Shown here in pieces: positions 1 through 11,639 of a stretch of 64,000 nt of DNA. The stretch comes from CAWJLE01 sp963843645. GTDB taxonomy: Bacteria; Chloroflexota; Anaerolineae; DAOTYC01. The stretch covers positions 496,001 through 560,000 of the forward strand of contig CAWJLE010000001.1 in the NCBI GenBank assembly GCA_963843645.1. Reading direction: 5' to 3'. Within the stretch, counting starts at the first letter, position 1, and every line of letters starts with the position of its first letter. Both the position numbers and the translations under genes were made by a program. The notes under the pieces are model-generated. The model was not told where the DNA came from. It saw nothing but the letters and a program-made list of their open reading frames with translations, and made no database searches.

Positions 1-55
1 ACTCGCTCACTGGTGAGCACGGCCGGTACGACCGGGCGGCTGTTTCGCGCTGCAT
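1..55 (-). CDS. Possible start of livM-like permease (partial)
   Basis: An ATG at 55-53 on the minus strand lies just past the livH stop and opens a frame that stays open to the window edge. In liv operons the second permease gene, livM, normally follows livH directly, so position is the main support. Only 18 codons are visible and no family motif can be read, so the identity is inferred. Confidence 0.3.
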   Translation of the reverse strand, partial: MQRETAARSYRPCSPVSE

Positions 56-56
56 C

Positions 57-960
57 TCAGATCTTCTCCTTCTCGGTCGAGCCCAAAATGCCGTTGGGAC
101 GGAACAGCAGCAAGATGACCAGCGCCGCGAAAACGAACGCATCACGGAACGGGGTCAGCGACGGCGGCAGCAGGCCCTGCAAGCAGGATCTCCAGTGTGC
201 CCAGCACGTAGCCGCCCAAGCACCGCGCCGGGCAGGCTGCCCAGCCCGCCGATCACCGACGCGACGAACGCCTTCAGCACCGGGTAGAAGCCCATCAGGG
301 GGTCGATCTTGCCGACGCGCGCGCTCCACAGCAGGCCGACGACGCCGGCCAGCAGGGAGCCGATGGCGAATGCGGCGGCGATCACCCGGTTGACGTTGAT
401 GCCCATCAGCCGGGCGGCCAGCAGGTCGTACGATGCGGCGCGCATCGAGATGCCGATCTCGGTGCGGGTAACGAACAGCGTGAGCAGGCACCAGGAGCAC
501 CAGTCGTGATGGCGATGGCGACCAGGTCCACGCTCGCGACCCGCAAGCGCGCCGAACTGTCAGCGCGGTGCCCAGAAAGGCCGGCGTCGGAAACGGCCGC
601 GAGGTCGGGCTGGAACAGCAGGATGGCGCTGTTTTCCAGGAAGATGGTGACGGCGAACGAGGTCAGCAGCATCGCCATGTCGGGCGCACCGCGGATGGGC
701 CGGTAGGCCACGCGTTCCATGATCAGGCCGGCAAGCGTGCTGGCGGCGATGCCGGCCACCGCCGCGACGCCGAACGGCAGGCCGGTCAGCATCAGGAGCA
801 GCGTCGTGTAGCTGCCCACCATGATCAGGTCGCCGTGCGCGAAGTTGATCAGCCGCAGGATGCCGAACACCATGGCCAGCCCGATGGCCATCAGCGCGTA
901 CAGGCTGCCGATGCTGACCGCGTTGATTCCTTGTTGCAGCAGGAAATCCAAAGAGGTCAT
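57..960 (-). pseudogene. livH: LivH-type branched-chain amino acid ABC permease, frameshifted
   Basis: This is the inner-membrane permease subunit of a branched-chain amino acid (or related amide/urea) ABC importer. The first ~125 codons read cleanly (LLQQGINAVSIGSLYALMA, INFAHGDLIMVGSYT) and match the LivH N-terminus. The rest is scattered over three frames: SMRAASYDLLAARLMGINV, AFAIGSLLAGVVGLLWSARV, then the terminal LLFRPNGILG before TGA at 57-59. All pieces are collinear and give a normal length near 295 residues, so at least four indels break one gene. The ATG at 960 lies 6 bases after the livF stop. Preserved motifs between the shifts favour sequencing indels over old decay. Confidence 0.75.
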
Positions 961-966
961 GCGGGC

Positions 967-1668
<702 letters not shown>

Positions 1669-1676
<8 letters not shown>

Positions 1677-2494
1677 TGGCCGCAGACCTCCCCAGGTAAG
1701 CTTCGATCACCTGTGGATCGCTGCGTATTTGCTCGGGCGGCCCTTGGGCGATGATCTCGCCGTAGCTCAGCACCTGGATGCGGTCGCACAACTGCATGAC
1801 GACCGGCATGTTGTGTTCCACGATGATGATGGTCAGATCGTACTGGTCGCGGATGTGCGCGGATGAGGCGCAGGACTTCCATGCTCTCGTGCGGGTTCAT
1901 GCCGGCCGTCGGCTCGTCCAGCAGGAGGAAGCTGGGGTCGCAGGGCCAGCGCGCGCACGATCTCCAGCCGGCGCTGGTCGCCGTAGGACAGGGTCGAGGC
2001 CAGCATCGGCGCGTGCTCGTCAAGGTCGAAGAGAGCGAGCTGTTCCAGCGAGCGCTCGAGCGAGGCGGCGCTCGCGTGCGACGAACGACGGCCAGGTCAA
2101 CAGCGTCGTAACAGGCCGTCGCGGATCGCGCAATTGCTGTGCGGACTTGACGTTGTCCAGAACGGTCATCGTCGGAAACAGGCGGATGTTCTGGAACGTG
2201 CGCGCGATGCCCAGCTTGCGCGATCCGGTCGGGCGGACAGTGGGTGATGTCGTGCCCGGCAAAGCGGATCGTGCCTGCGTCGGATGCAGGTATAGCCCGT
2301 GATCAGATTGAACACGGTCGTCTTTGCCGGCGCCGTTCGGCCCGATGATGCCCAGAATCTCCCCGTGCTGGCAATTGCAGAGAGTAATCATGCACGGCAA
2401 TGAGTCCCCGAAACGATTTGGTCAGGGAGTCCACCTGAAGCAAGATACGGTCCAGCTGCCATGGTCGAAGCACTCCGCCTGATGAATGGCCCAT
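1669..2494 (-). pseudogene. livG: LivG-type ABC ATPase, frameshifted
   Basis: First gene of the minus-strand liv operon. The N-terminus (VDSLTKSFRGLIAVHDYSLQ) and GEILGIIGPNGAGK (Walker A) lie in two frames. The LivG-typical KLGIARTFQNIRLFPTMTVL follows, and Walker B (LLLDEPTAGMNPHES) lies in a third frame. The end reads EAYLGRSAANA-stop at 1669-1671, overlapping the livF ATG. Total length is normal for LivG (~270 residues). The start is uncertain: ATG 2494 is in frame, but an indel near it could make ATG 2462 the real one. Confidence 0.72.
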
Positions 2495-2678
2495 ATCCTA
2501 TCACGCTTCAAAGTTGATGTCAAATGCAATTGTACAAAATCTGGAGAAATCGGTATGATTTGGGTCATTTTTCCTAGACGGGAATGTAGATTAATCTACC
2601 TCCTGCTCACCGCTTCCCCGTTACCGGCTCGTTGCAGCCGGACACACGGAGCTCTCAAGCCCAACAGGAGGAGAACGG

Positions 2679-3744
2679 ATGACCATTCGAGGCTTGCATC
2701 ACATCACTCTGGTTTGTGCGGATGCACAGCGAACGATGGATTTCTACACGCAGGTGCTGGGCCAACGAGTTGGTCAAAAAGACCGTGAATTTCGACGATC
2801 CGGCAGCTACCACCTGTACTTCGGTGACTCGATTGGCCGGCCCGGCACGGCTGATCACATTCTTTGAATGGGCCGGACGCTCCCAAGGGGCGTCCTGGCA
2901 TCGGCGGAACACACCACCTGGCGTTGATCGTGCCCGATCCGCACGGCCTGCTCAAGTGGAAGCGGCGGCTGATCGGACTCGGGCGTGCTGTGGCCGGTCC
3001 GGTGGACCGCGGCCATTTCTTCTCGATCTTCTCGACGACCCGGACGGCGTGGTTCTGGAGATGGCGACGCCGGGCACCGGCTGGACCGCGCCGCCGGGGC
3101 TGTCCGGAGAGTGGCCGGGCGACGGCGGCCTGCGGGACCCGGCAGCCGAGGCCGAAACCGCCGCTGAAACGTGGCCGGAGCCGGTGCCCAGACATCACGG
3201 CGGACATGGCGTTGGTGCACGGCATGCACCACATCACCGCGATCAGCTCGGACATGATGCGAACCGACGCCTTCTGCGGCGACCTGCTGGGGCTGCCCCG
3301 CATCCGCCTGGTGGCCGATCCCGCCGAACACGGGTCCGCACACGGCTTATTGGGGAGCGAGGCCCGGGCAATTTCGTCGCGTACCTGGAGCGCGACCCCG
3401 ACCGCGAGCGCCCGGCGCGGATGGGCGCCGGCCAGACGCACCACTTTGCACTGGCCGTGTCCGACGACGACGCGCAGAAAGAATGGCGTGAGAAGCTGGT
3501 GAGGCCGGCTTACGGGTGACGCCGGTCATCGATCGGCTTTACTTCAAAAGCATCTACACGACCGATCCGGACGGCCACATCGTCGAGCTGGCCACGACCG
3601 GCCCCGGCTTTCTGGTGGACGAGCCGGAGGGGGAGCTGGGCCGCCGCCTGCCACTGCCGCCCTGGCTGGAGCCGAAGCGCGCCATGATCGAACGTCGGCT
3701 GCATCCCAGTCGAAACCGTCGACCGGCGCGCCCCGGTCCTGTGA
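2679..3744 (+). pseudogene. Glyoxalase-fold ring-cleaving dioxygenase, frameshifted
   Basis: The N-terminus MTIRGLHHITLVCADAQRT and the mid-protein VHGMHHITAISSDMMRTDAF are the paired starts of two vicinal-oxygen-chelate modules, as in MhqO/LinE-type extradiol dioxygenases. GGTHHLALIVPD supplies a further histidine segment, and TDPDGHIVELATTGPGF near the end holds the terminal metal glutamate. The pieces move through all three frames, with at least five indels, and close at TGA 3742-3744. The start is firm: AGGAGG sits 8-10 bases upstream of ATG 2679. The likely role is opening (hydro)quinone-like rings. The restored length, near 350 residues, is normal for two-module enzymes. Confidence 0.7.
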
Positions 3745-3762
3745 GCGAAAGCGAGGTAGCTC

Positions 3763-4441
3763 ATGGCAGATTCTTCCACCCCCATCCATCCGCCCAGCGG
3801 TCCGCATCAGGGCCGCCCCGTCCTGCACTCCGGCGCGCCCTTGGGCAGGCGCGCGCGGCCATGATCATGCTGCACGGCCGCGGCGGCACGGCGGCCGACA
3901 TCCTGACAGTGGCCCGAGCACCTGCCCCAGGCCGGATTCGCCTTCTCGCGCCGCGAAGCGGCGATAACGCGTGGTACCCGTTGAAACACTGGGCTCCCCT
4001 CGCCGGCAACGAGCCATGGCTGTCATCGGCGCTGCTCGCCGTGGAGGAACTGGTCGATCAGATCGGGAAGGCCGGCGTGCCGCCCGAGCGCACGATCTTC
4101 CTGGGCTTTTCCCAGGGGGCGTGCCTGGCGCTGGAGTTCGCGGCGCATCATCCGCGCCGTTACGGCGGCGTGGCCGCCTTGAGCGGCGCCCTGATCGGCC
4201 CGCCCGACGCCCCGCGCGACGACCCGGCTCGCTCGCCGGCACGCCGGTCTTCCTGGGCTGCGGCGACAAGGACGAGCATTTCACCGTCGAGACCATTGAC
4301 CGCGCTGCGGACGTCATGCGCCGCCTGGGCGCCGACGTCACGGAGCGCATCTATCCCAACCTCGGCCACGTCATTCACCAGGACGAACTCGACGTCGTTC
4401 GCGAGATGATGGCCGGGTTGTTGGTTGCAAAACTGTCGTAA
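3763..4441 (+). pseudogene. Carboxylesterase/phospholipase-type alpha/beta hydrolase, frameshifted
   Basis: Serine hydrolase related to the carboxylesterase 2/LysoPLA family. Visible parts in order: MIMLHGRGGTAADI (oxyanion region), TIFLGFSQGACLAL (nucleophile elbow GFSQG), VFLGCGDKDEHF (catalytic Asp) and NLGHVIHQDEL (catalytic His). ATG 3763 begins MADSSTPIHPPS 19 bases after the dioxygenase stop. This pairing is common for MhqO/MhqD-like aromatic degradation operons, so the two probably act together. At least three indels shift the frame, and the restored length is about 225 residues. The catalytic triad survives, which argues for sequence error over a dead gene. Confidence 0.72.
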
Positions 4442-4461
4442 ATCTGCTAGGAGAAATTCCG

Positions 4462-5364
4462 ATGAATGAAAGAGACAAAACCATTTTGGTTATCGGCGCC
4501 ACCGGCCAGCAAGGCGGCGCCGTGGCCTGCCATTTGCTGACGGACGGGTGGCGCGTGCGCACCCTGACCCGCAATCCCCAGAAGGACGCGGCGCGCGCCC
4601 TCGTCGACGCAGGAGTAGAGGTGCTGCCCGGCAACATCGACGATCGGGCATCGCTCGAGCGCGCCGCGGAAGGCGTCCACGGCATCTTCGGCGTGACGCA
4701 ATTCTGGGAGCACGGCTACGAGGCAGAGATCCGCCACGGCAAGGCCATCGTGGATGCCGTCGTGGCCGCCGGCGTGAAGCAGTTCGTCTTTTCGACGATG
4801 GGCGGCACGGATCGGGATACCGGCATGCGGCACGCCGAGAGCAAGTGGGAAGTGGAGAAGTACATTAAGACGAAGGGACTGACGGCGACCGTGTTGCGTC
4901 CGGTCTTCTTCATGGAAAACTTCCGCAACTTCTCCCGCCTGGTGCGAATCGAGGGGGTGCCAACGCTGTCGCTGCCGCTTCACCCCACCACACGGCTGCA
5001 GATGGTCGCGGTCGACGACATCGGGGCCTTTGCGGCGATGGCTTTCGCCCGGCCCGGGGAGTTCGCCGGCCAGGCCCTGGAGCTGGCGGGTGACGCGCTG
5101 ACCATGCCGCAAGTCGCGGCCGCCTTCACCCACTTTCTGGGCGAGCCGGTGCGCTTCGTCGAGGCGCCCATCGAGCCGGTGCGCGCCGCCAGCCCGGAGT
5201 CCGCCCACATGTTCCAGTGGTTCAACGACGTGGGCTATCACGCGGACATCCTGGCCCTTCGCCGGCTGCATCCCAAGCTCAAGACGTTCGAAATGTGGCT
5301 GGACGAGGGCGGGTTCCCGGCCGATAGCATCCAGCCCGAGGCGGGGGTTACCGCCCCGGCGTAG
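4462..5364 (+). CDS. NmrA-like NAD(P)-binding protein
   Basis: A 300-residue Rossmann protein of the NmrA/HSCARG group (atypical SDR). The dinucleotide-binding motif GATGQQGGAV is at residues 12-21. VLRPVFFMENF matches the conserved NmrA core, and the usual SDR Tyr-x3-Lys pair is absent. Such proteins sense NAD(P) redox state or reduce quinones and isoflavone-like substrates; the substrate here is unknown. AGGAG lies 7 bases before the ATG. It follows the dioxygenase/esterase pair in the same direction by 20 bases and probably belongs to that operon. Unlike those two it is intact. Confidence 0.82.
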   Translation: MNERDKTILVIGATGQQGGAVACHLLTDGWRVRTLTRNPQKDAARALVDAGVEVLPGNIDDRASLERAAEGVHGIFGVTQFWEHGYEAEIRHGKAIVDAVVAAGVKQFVFSTMGGTDRDTGMRHAESKWEVEKYIKTKGLTATVLRPVFFMENFRNFSRLVRIEGVPTLSLPLHPTTRLQMVAVDDIGAFAAMAFARPGEFAGQALELAGDALTMPQVAAAFTHFLGEPVRFVEAPIEPVRAASPESAHMFQWFNDVGYHADILALRRLHPKLKTFEMWLDEGGFPADSIQPEAGVTAPA

Positions 5365-5391
5365 ACCGTTGAATTTCGACCGGTTCGCTGA

Positions 5392-5426
5392 CCGGCCACC
5401 TCACCCGAGCTGGGTGAGGTGGCCGG
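5392..5426 (+). terminator. Perfect 15-bp hairpin after the NmrA-like gene
   Basis: The arms 5392-5406 and 5412-5426 are exact reverse complements with a 5-base loop, 28 bases after the stop codon. No T-run follows, so it may be an RNA-stabilising end or a weak intrinsic terminator. Confidence 0.6.
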
Positions 5427-5507
5427 CTTCACACGCTTCGACGAATCACGTCTCTGCAAGCTGTATCCATGGATTCTCGTGACGTTTCATGGAGAAGAGG
5501 TCCACCA

Positions 5508-7353
<1,846 letters not shown>

Positions 7354-7378
7354 TCGTTCTTCCGCGCGTGTGACGGAT

Positions 7379-7568
7379 TTGGGGCGAGATCGCGACTGCG
7401 ACTTATGTCACCCTGAGGGAGCGCCGTTTGCGACCGAAGGGTCTCGCGCGCGAGAAGGAATGTCCCCAGTCGTGCGATTGACGATGTCCTTTCTCGCGCG
7501 CGAGACCCTTCGGTCGCAAACGGCGCTCCCTCAGGGTGACATAAGTCGCAGTCGCGATCTCGCCCCAA
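7379..7568. repeat. Long palindromic repeat (MITE-like), copy 1
   Basis: Two exactly complementary 78-base arms (7379-7456 and 7491-7568) flank a 34-base centre. Each arm carries the smaller palindrome TCTCGCGCGCGAGA and the word TGTCACCCTGAGGGAGCG. A second copy at 59714-59895 has the same arms but its centre is reverse-complemented. No transposase is inside. It starts 26 bases after the ABC exporter stop. Confidence 0.9.
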
Positions 7569-7599
7569 TGTCGAGATACACCCCTTGTTCCTGATTTTA

Positions 7600-7628
7600 T
7601 TGACAAAGAATGTGCCGTATGTTAGAAT
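7600..7628 (+). promoter_or_regulatory. Sigma-70-type promoter for the TadZ-like gene
   Basis: TTGACA at 7600-7605, a 17-base spacer and TAGAAT at 7623-7628. It lies about 130 bases before the GTG start of the receiver-TadZ gene and just outside the palindromic repeat. Confidence 0.7.
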
Positions 7629-7757
7629 ACGTCAGGTTCCGTCGAGTTCGGTGTTTCCACGTGGATCGTTCTATCGCTTCCACACACTCGCGGGCCGCCC
7701 ATCCGGTCGTTGACCCTGGCGGTGGCTGACCCACAGACCCAAAGATGGAGAGACAGC

Positions 7758-8993
7758 GTGCCCATTACGATATTGGCAGTCGACGACGATCCCTTCAATC
7801 TGAAACTGGTATCGACCATTTTCACCAAAGAGGGTTATCGCGTCATCACTGCCAATGACGGCATGGAGGCTCTGCAACGGGTCGACGAGGTCCAACCGGA
7901 CCTGATTGTGCTCGACGTGATGATGCCGAAGATGGACGGCTACCAGCTGTGCCAGGAGCTGCGGCGTCGTAAGTCGACCCTGCAGACGCCGATCCTGATG
8001 CTGACGGCCATGGACCGGCTGGAGGAGAAGATCAAGGCCTTCGACGTCGGCGCCGACGACTTCATGACGCGGCCATTTGCGCCGGCCGAGCTCCAGGCGC
8101 GCGTCCGCGCCTTGCTGCGCCGCATATCGCCGGTTCAGCTGGCTCCGGTCAACGCCAACGGGAAGGTCATCGCGGTGTTCTCTCTGCGCGGCGGCGTGGG
8201 CGTGTCGACGATGGCCGTCAACATCGCCGTCGGGCTGTCGCAGCTGTGGAACATGCCCACGGCGCTGGTGGACCTGGACCTGGTCAGCGGGCAGAGCGCG
8301 CTGATGCTCAATCTGTCGCTGCGGACGACCCTGGCCAACGCGGCCGAGATGCCCGATAGCGACATCGACATCGACCTGCTGAATCGGATCATGTTGCCGC
8401 ATCCGAGCGGCGTCAAGGTGCTGGCCGCCCCCGCCCAGCCCCAGCAGTCCGACCTGGTCAAGCCGGAAACCATCACTCAGCTGTTGACCCACCTGAAGGA
8501 AAACTACCAGTACATCGTACTGGACGTACCCCACAACTTCAACGACACGACGCTGGCCGGGTTGGACGTGGCCGACGTGATCGTGATGTTGACCACTCCC
8601 GAGCTGGCTTCGGTTCGCCTCACGGCCAGCACCCTGGACGTTTTCGATAACCTGAAATATCCGCGGGCTGCGATGTATCTCGTCCTCAACTGGACCTTCA
8701 AGAGCCGAGGCCTGCCGCAGAAGAACATCGAATCGGTGCTCAAGCACAACTTCGACCTGGTCGTCCCGTTCGCCTCCGAGGCACTGGTCCGGGCGATCAA
8801 CGTCGGCATTCCCATCGTGTACGAAGAGCCGAGCAGTCCAATGGGCGCCCTGTTCGAAGACCTGGCGTTTGCTCTTAGCAAGGAAGAGCACCAGAAGCAG
8901 GCACCGTCAGCGCCGACCGATGCCTGGCACCGCGTCGCGCAGCATCTGAAAGCGCGGCAGCAGCTCAATTCCGATCTCCCCTGGCGCTCGTGA
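7758..8993 (+). CDS. Receiver domain fused to CpaE/TadZ-like ATPase
   Basis: About 411 residues from GTG 7758, chosen because GGAG lies 7 bases upstream. Residues 1-120 form a response-regulator receiver with acidic pocket D9-D11, phospho-acceptor D53 (IVLDVMMP) and T83, but the usual Lys of TKPF is Arg105 (TRPF). Residues 135-390 are a MinD/ParA-type ATPase with RGGVGVSTMAVN, which lacks the signature lysine of ParA proteins as in CpaE/TadZ, and ALVDLDLVSG. TadZ places type IVc (Tad) pilus machinery at the pole. No other tad/cpa gene is in the window, so the partner machine must be elsewhere or the protein has another polar role. Confidence 0.85.
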   Translation: MPITILAVDDDPFNLKLVSTIFTKEGYRVITANDGMEALQRVDEVQPDLIVLDVMMPKMDGYQLCQELRRRKSTLQTPILMLTAMDRLEEKIKAFDVGADDFMTRPFAPAELQARVRALLRRISPVQLAPVNANGKVIAVFSLRGGVGVSTMAVNIAVGLSQLWNMPTALVDLDLVSGQSALMLNLSLRTTLANAAEMPDSDIDIDLLNRIMLPHPSGVKVLAAPAQPQQSDLVKPETITQLLTHLKENYQYIVLDVPHNFNDTTLAGLDVADVIVMLTTPELASVRLTASTLDVFDNLKYPRAAMYLVLNWTFKSRGLPQKNIESVLKHNFDLVVPFASEALVRAINVGIPIVYEEPSSPMGALFEDLAFALSKEEHQKQAPSAPTDAWHRVAQHLKARQQLNSDLPWRS

Positions 8994-9089
8994 GAAACGG
9001 CCCCACGGCCGCAGAAACCGTGGAGCCGTATCGCAGCCTGCGTCGCACCACTTCACTCCGGCGGAAGCCTGCGCCGATCCGGCAATGAC

Positions 9090-10184
9090 TCAAGCCAGGT
9101 CGGCCCGCAGTTTCTCCAGGCCCCTCCAATCCAGCTCGACGCCGTGCCCCGGCCGATCGGGGGCCAGCGTCACTCCATCGTGAAACTCCATCGGGTGGCG
9201 GATGAACCGCTCCAGGCCGAACCCGTGGGCTTCCAGGTAAGATGCGTTCGGCACCGCCGCCAGCAGGTGAACGTGCAGGTCGTGCACGCCGTGCGTGGTG
9301 ACGGACAGGTTGTACGCTTCGGCCACGCGGGCGACCTTCATCCACCCGGTGACGCCGCCGACGTTGGATACGTCCGGTTCCGGGAAGGTCACCCCACCGG
9401 CAGCGATGAGCTTCTGGAATTCGTAGATCGAGTGCATGTTCTCGCCCGTGGCGATGGGCAGTGCACCCTCACGAGACAGCCGCGCGTGGCCCTCGACGTC
9501 GTCGGGAATGATCGGCTCCTCCAGCCAGTACACGTCGTATGGCGCCATGGCCCGCGACGCTCGCAGGGCCTGCTCCAGCGACCAGCGCATGTTGGCGTCG
9601 ATCATCAGTGGGACGTCCGGACCCAGGAGCCGGCGCATGGCGGCCACCCGAGCCACGTCGTCGGCCAGCCGGTCCCGGCCCACCTTCATCTTGATCGCGC
9701 GAAAGCCGCGAGCGAGGTTGGCCTCAGTCTGCTCGCACAGTGAATCGATCGGCATCTGCAGATCGATTCCCCCGGCGTAAGCCTCGACCCGCGGGGAGTG
9801 TCCGCCCAGGAAGCGCCACAACGGCTCACCGGCGCAACGCGCTTTCAGGTCCCACAGCGCGACGTCCACGGCCGACAGGGCGAACACCGCGATCCCGCCC
9901 CGCCCAACGTAGTGCAGCTGCCACCACATCTGTTGCCACAGGGCCTCGACGCAGCGGGGGTCGGCGCCCAGCAAAGACGGCGCCAGGTCGCGCTCGATCA
10001 GCGAGCGGATGGCTCCTCCACCTTTGCCCACGGTGTAGGTATACCCGACGCCTTCTTCACCGCCGTCGCCGCGTATGCGAACCGTGACGAGCTCGAAAAA
10101 GGCCATGGCGCCGTGAGTGGAATCGGTCATGACCGTGGGCAGCGGAATCCGGTAGTGGCCGGCCTGAACGGCTTCGATTTTCAC
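9090..10184 (-). CDS. Mandelate racemase/muconate lactonizing enzyme family protein
   Basis: Enolase-superfamily enzyme of about 364 residues. It has a capping domain, then a barrel with the KMK motif (FRAIKMKVGRD), metal ligands in LMIDANMRWS, LEEPIIPDD and ATGENMHSI, and a C-terminal histidine segment (TTHGVHDLHVH). The superfamily abstracts a proton alpha to a carboxylate; likely substrates are sugar acids (dehydratase) or a cycloisomerase substrate, and the exact reaction cannot be read. GTG 10184 is preferred, with GGAAG upstream. The frame stays open further upstream only because it reads through intergenic palindromes. It lies downstream of the phosphoesterase gene on the same strand. 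Confidence 0.82.
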   Translation of the reverse strand: MKIEAVQAGHYRIPLPTVMTDSTHGAMAFFELVTVRIRGDGGEEGVGYTYTVGKGGGAIRSLIERDLAPSLLGADPRCVEALWQQMWWQLHYVGRGGIAVFALSAVDVALWDLKARCAGEPLWRFLGGHSPRVEAYAGGIDLQMPIDSLCEQTEANLARGFRAIKMKVGRDRLADDVARVAAMRRLLGPDVPLMIDANMRWSLEQALRASRAMAPYDVYWLEEPIIPDDVEGHARLSREGALPIATGENMHSIYEFQKLIAAGGVTFPEPDVSNVGGVTGWMKVARVAEAYNLSVTTHGVHDLHVHLLAAVPNASYLEAHGFGLERFIRHPMEFHDGVTLAPDRPGHGVELDWRGLEKLRADLA

Positions 10185-10274
10185 CGTTGTCTTCCTTTCG
10201 ATCGGAATTGGGGGTGAGCGAATGGGCTCATTGTACCGCACGTGCGACTCGAGGGGAAATCGGCCGGGGCAAGT

Positions 10275-10365
10275 CAAACTTCCGAAGTTTTGGAAACTTC
10301 GGAAGTCTGTTCCAGGCCAGGCTTCCAAGTCAGACTTCCGAAGTTCTGGAAACTTCGGAAGTCTC
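10275..10365. repeat. Two CTTCCGAAG/CTTCGGAAG palindromes
   Basis: Two copies of an 11-base pair of complementary words (10278-10288 with 10296-10306; 10334-10344 with 10352-10362), each with a 7-base spacer. The same unit recurs at 27275-27303, 55243-55271 and 62148-62418, always between genes. Here it separates two minus-strand genes. Confidence 0.85.
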
Positions 10366-10378
10366 ACCGCTGCGTAGT

Positions 10379-11383
10379 CTACTGCGCCGTGAACAGATCG
10401 GCCAGGTCGGTTGCGTTCGCCGCGTCTGCCAGCAGGGGGCTGACGCCGAAGATCTCCTGCAGGGTACGCAGCGTGGACGAGTGCGTGTAGTGGATGGTGT
10501 TGGCGTATCCGGCCTTCGCCAGAGGAGACAGGACGACCATGCCCAGGGGTCCATCACTGTCCCTGGCCCCCTCGTCCCAGACGAGGAATATGGCGCCGGA
10601 ATTCTGGTACGCCGCCGAGTTCATGATCTTCGGGACCTCCTGAGATAGCCAGGTATCCCCCTGGGAGATGGAGCAGTCGTGCATATCGTGGCAAACGTCC
10701 GGGATGATCACGTTGTAGCGGGCCACCGCGTGGGCGGCCAGGTCTGGTTCCAGTTCGGAGTAGGGCCGCAGGTGGGATTCGCAATAGGTGCCGCCGGCAT
10801 TCCAAACGTCGTCGAAGAAGATCATGCCGACGTGCCGCGCAGTGTACTGGCCGTGCGACGTCGTCGGGCAGCCCTGCCCGGTGACGCCTTCAAGGTAGGC
10901 CTTCCACGGGATGCCTGCGTCCTTGAGCTGGGTGACCAGATGGGCGGTGGACGAGATGTGGTTAGACGCGCTGACGTCGTCGTCCGTGGTGTAGCACTTT
11001 CCGCCGAAGCAGTTAGTGCCGGCCTCGAGCCAGATGTAGTTCGGCTCCGATGGATGCAGGTGGGGCGGCGTGAAATATTGCTCCGCGTGCGCGCCGATCG
11101 TGGTGAGGGAATGGATGTACGGCGCGTCTTTGACGTCGCTCCAATTCTGGTTTTCCATGATGATCAGGAAGACGGTCTGGATGGGCGGCAGGCCGGTGGC
11201 CGACGCAGCCGTGCCCGTGGGCGAAGGCGTGGCGGCGCGGACAGAGCCCGCCGGCAGAACAACGCCGGCGACGACGAGGGCGAACAGGACGAGTACGGAC
11301 AGAACCAGAATGGACGAAACGACGCCGGCGAAGACCCGGCTTCGATTCCGTGGCCGGCAGGTGGACGATGATTGAGCTTCCAC
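10379..11383 (-). CDS. Secreted phosphoesterase (PLC/acid phosphatase AcpA superfamily)
   Basis: 334 residues with a basic N-terminus and one hydrophobic helix (~18-42), acting as signal peptide or anchor. The core begins VFLIIMENQNWSDV, the metal/nucleophile region of the phosphoesterase family (PF04185 type). NVIIPDVCHDMHDC, LVWDEGARDSDGPLGM and VVLSPLAKAG are the later conserved blocks. Family members cleave phosphate mono- or diesters outside the membrane; the substrate is unknown. It faces two purple-acid-phosphatase-like proteins elsewhere in the window, which fits a lifestyle of phosphate scavenging. Confidence 0.82.
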   Translation of the reverse strand: MEAQSSSTCRPRNRSRVFAGVVSSILVLSVLVLFALVVAGVVLPAGSVRAATPSPTGTAASATGLPPIQTVFLIIMENQNWSDVKDAPYIHSLTTIGAHAEQYFTPPHLHPSEPNYIWLEAGTNCFGGKCYTTDDDVSASNHISSTAHLVTQLKDAGIPWKAYLEGVTGQGCPTTSHGQYTARHVGMIFFDDVWNAGGTYCESHLRPYSELEPDLAAHAVARYNVIIPDVCHDMHDCSISQGDTWLSQEVPKIMNSAAYQNSGAIFLVWDEGARDSDGPLGMVVLSPLAKAGYANTIHYTHSSTLRTLQEIFGVSPLLADAANATDLADLFTAQ

Positions 11384-11478
11384 GATGTTACCTCCCGTTG
11401 ATCAGTGATGATCGCCTCTTACGCAACCACGACAATGATAAGACCACGTACGGGTTCATGTCAATACAGGTTGCGAGA

Positions 11479-11559
11479 CACGGCAATTGCATTAAAATTG
11501 TTGCGCTCGTCCCGGCGATTGGAAATCGCGGCTATGGGCGGCAAAGCCTGCCTTCGCAG
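11479..11559 (+). repeat. Left inverted repeat of the element
   Basis: The first 50 bases (11479-11528) match the reverse complement of 13555-13604 with three mismatches. A second block, GCGGCTATGGGCGGCAAAGC and the following bases, is shared as well, but the right copy has about 18 extra bases between the blocks. Confidence 0.8.
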
Positions 11560-11639
11560 GCTAAAAACGAGGGCAGAGCGACTTGAAAACGCGATCCCTG
11601 GTAACGAAGTGGCCACGCCTACCAATTTGGTCGTGGTCG

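Noticed and set aside
7370..7606. Small open frames inside the palindromic repeat
   Set aside because: The arms are exact complements, so frames appear on both strands by symmetry; the same peptides recur at copy 2 and no ribosome site is present.
10185..10367. N-terminal extension of the mandelate-racemase-family enzyme
   Set aside because: The extra residues are translations of the dispersed CTTCCGAAG palindromes; the family start is at GTG 10184.
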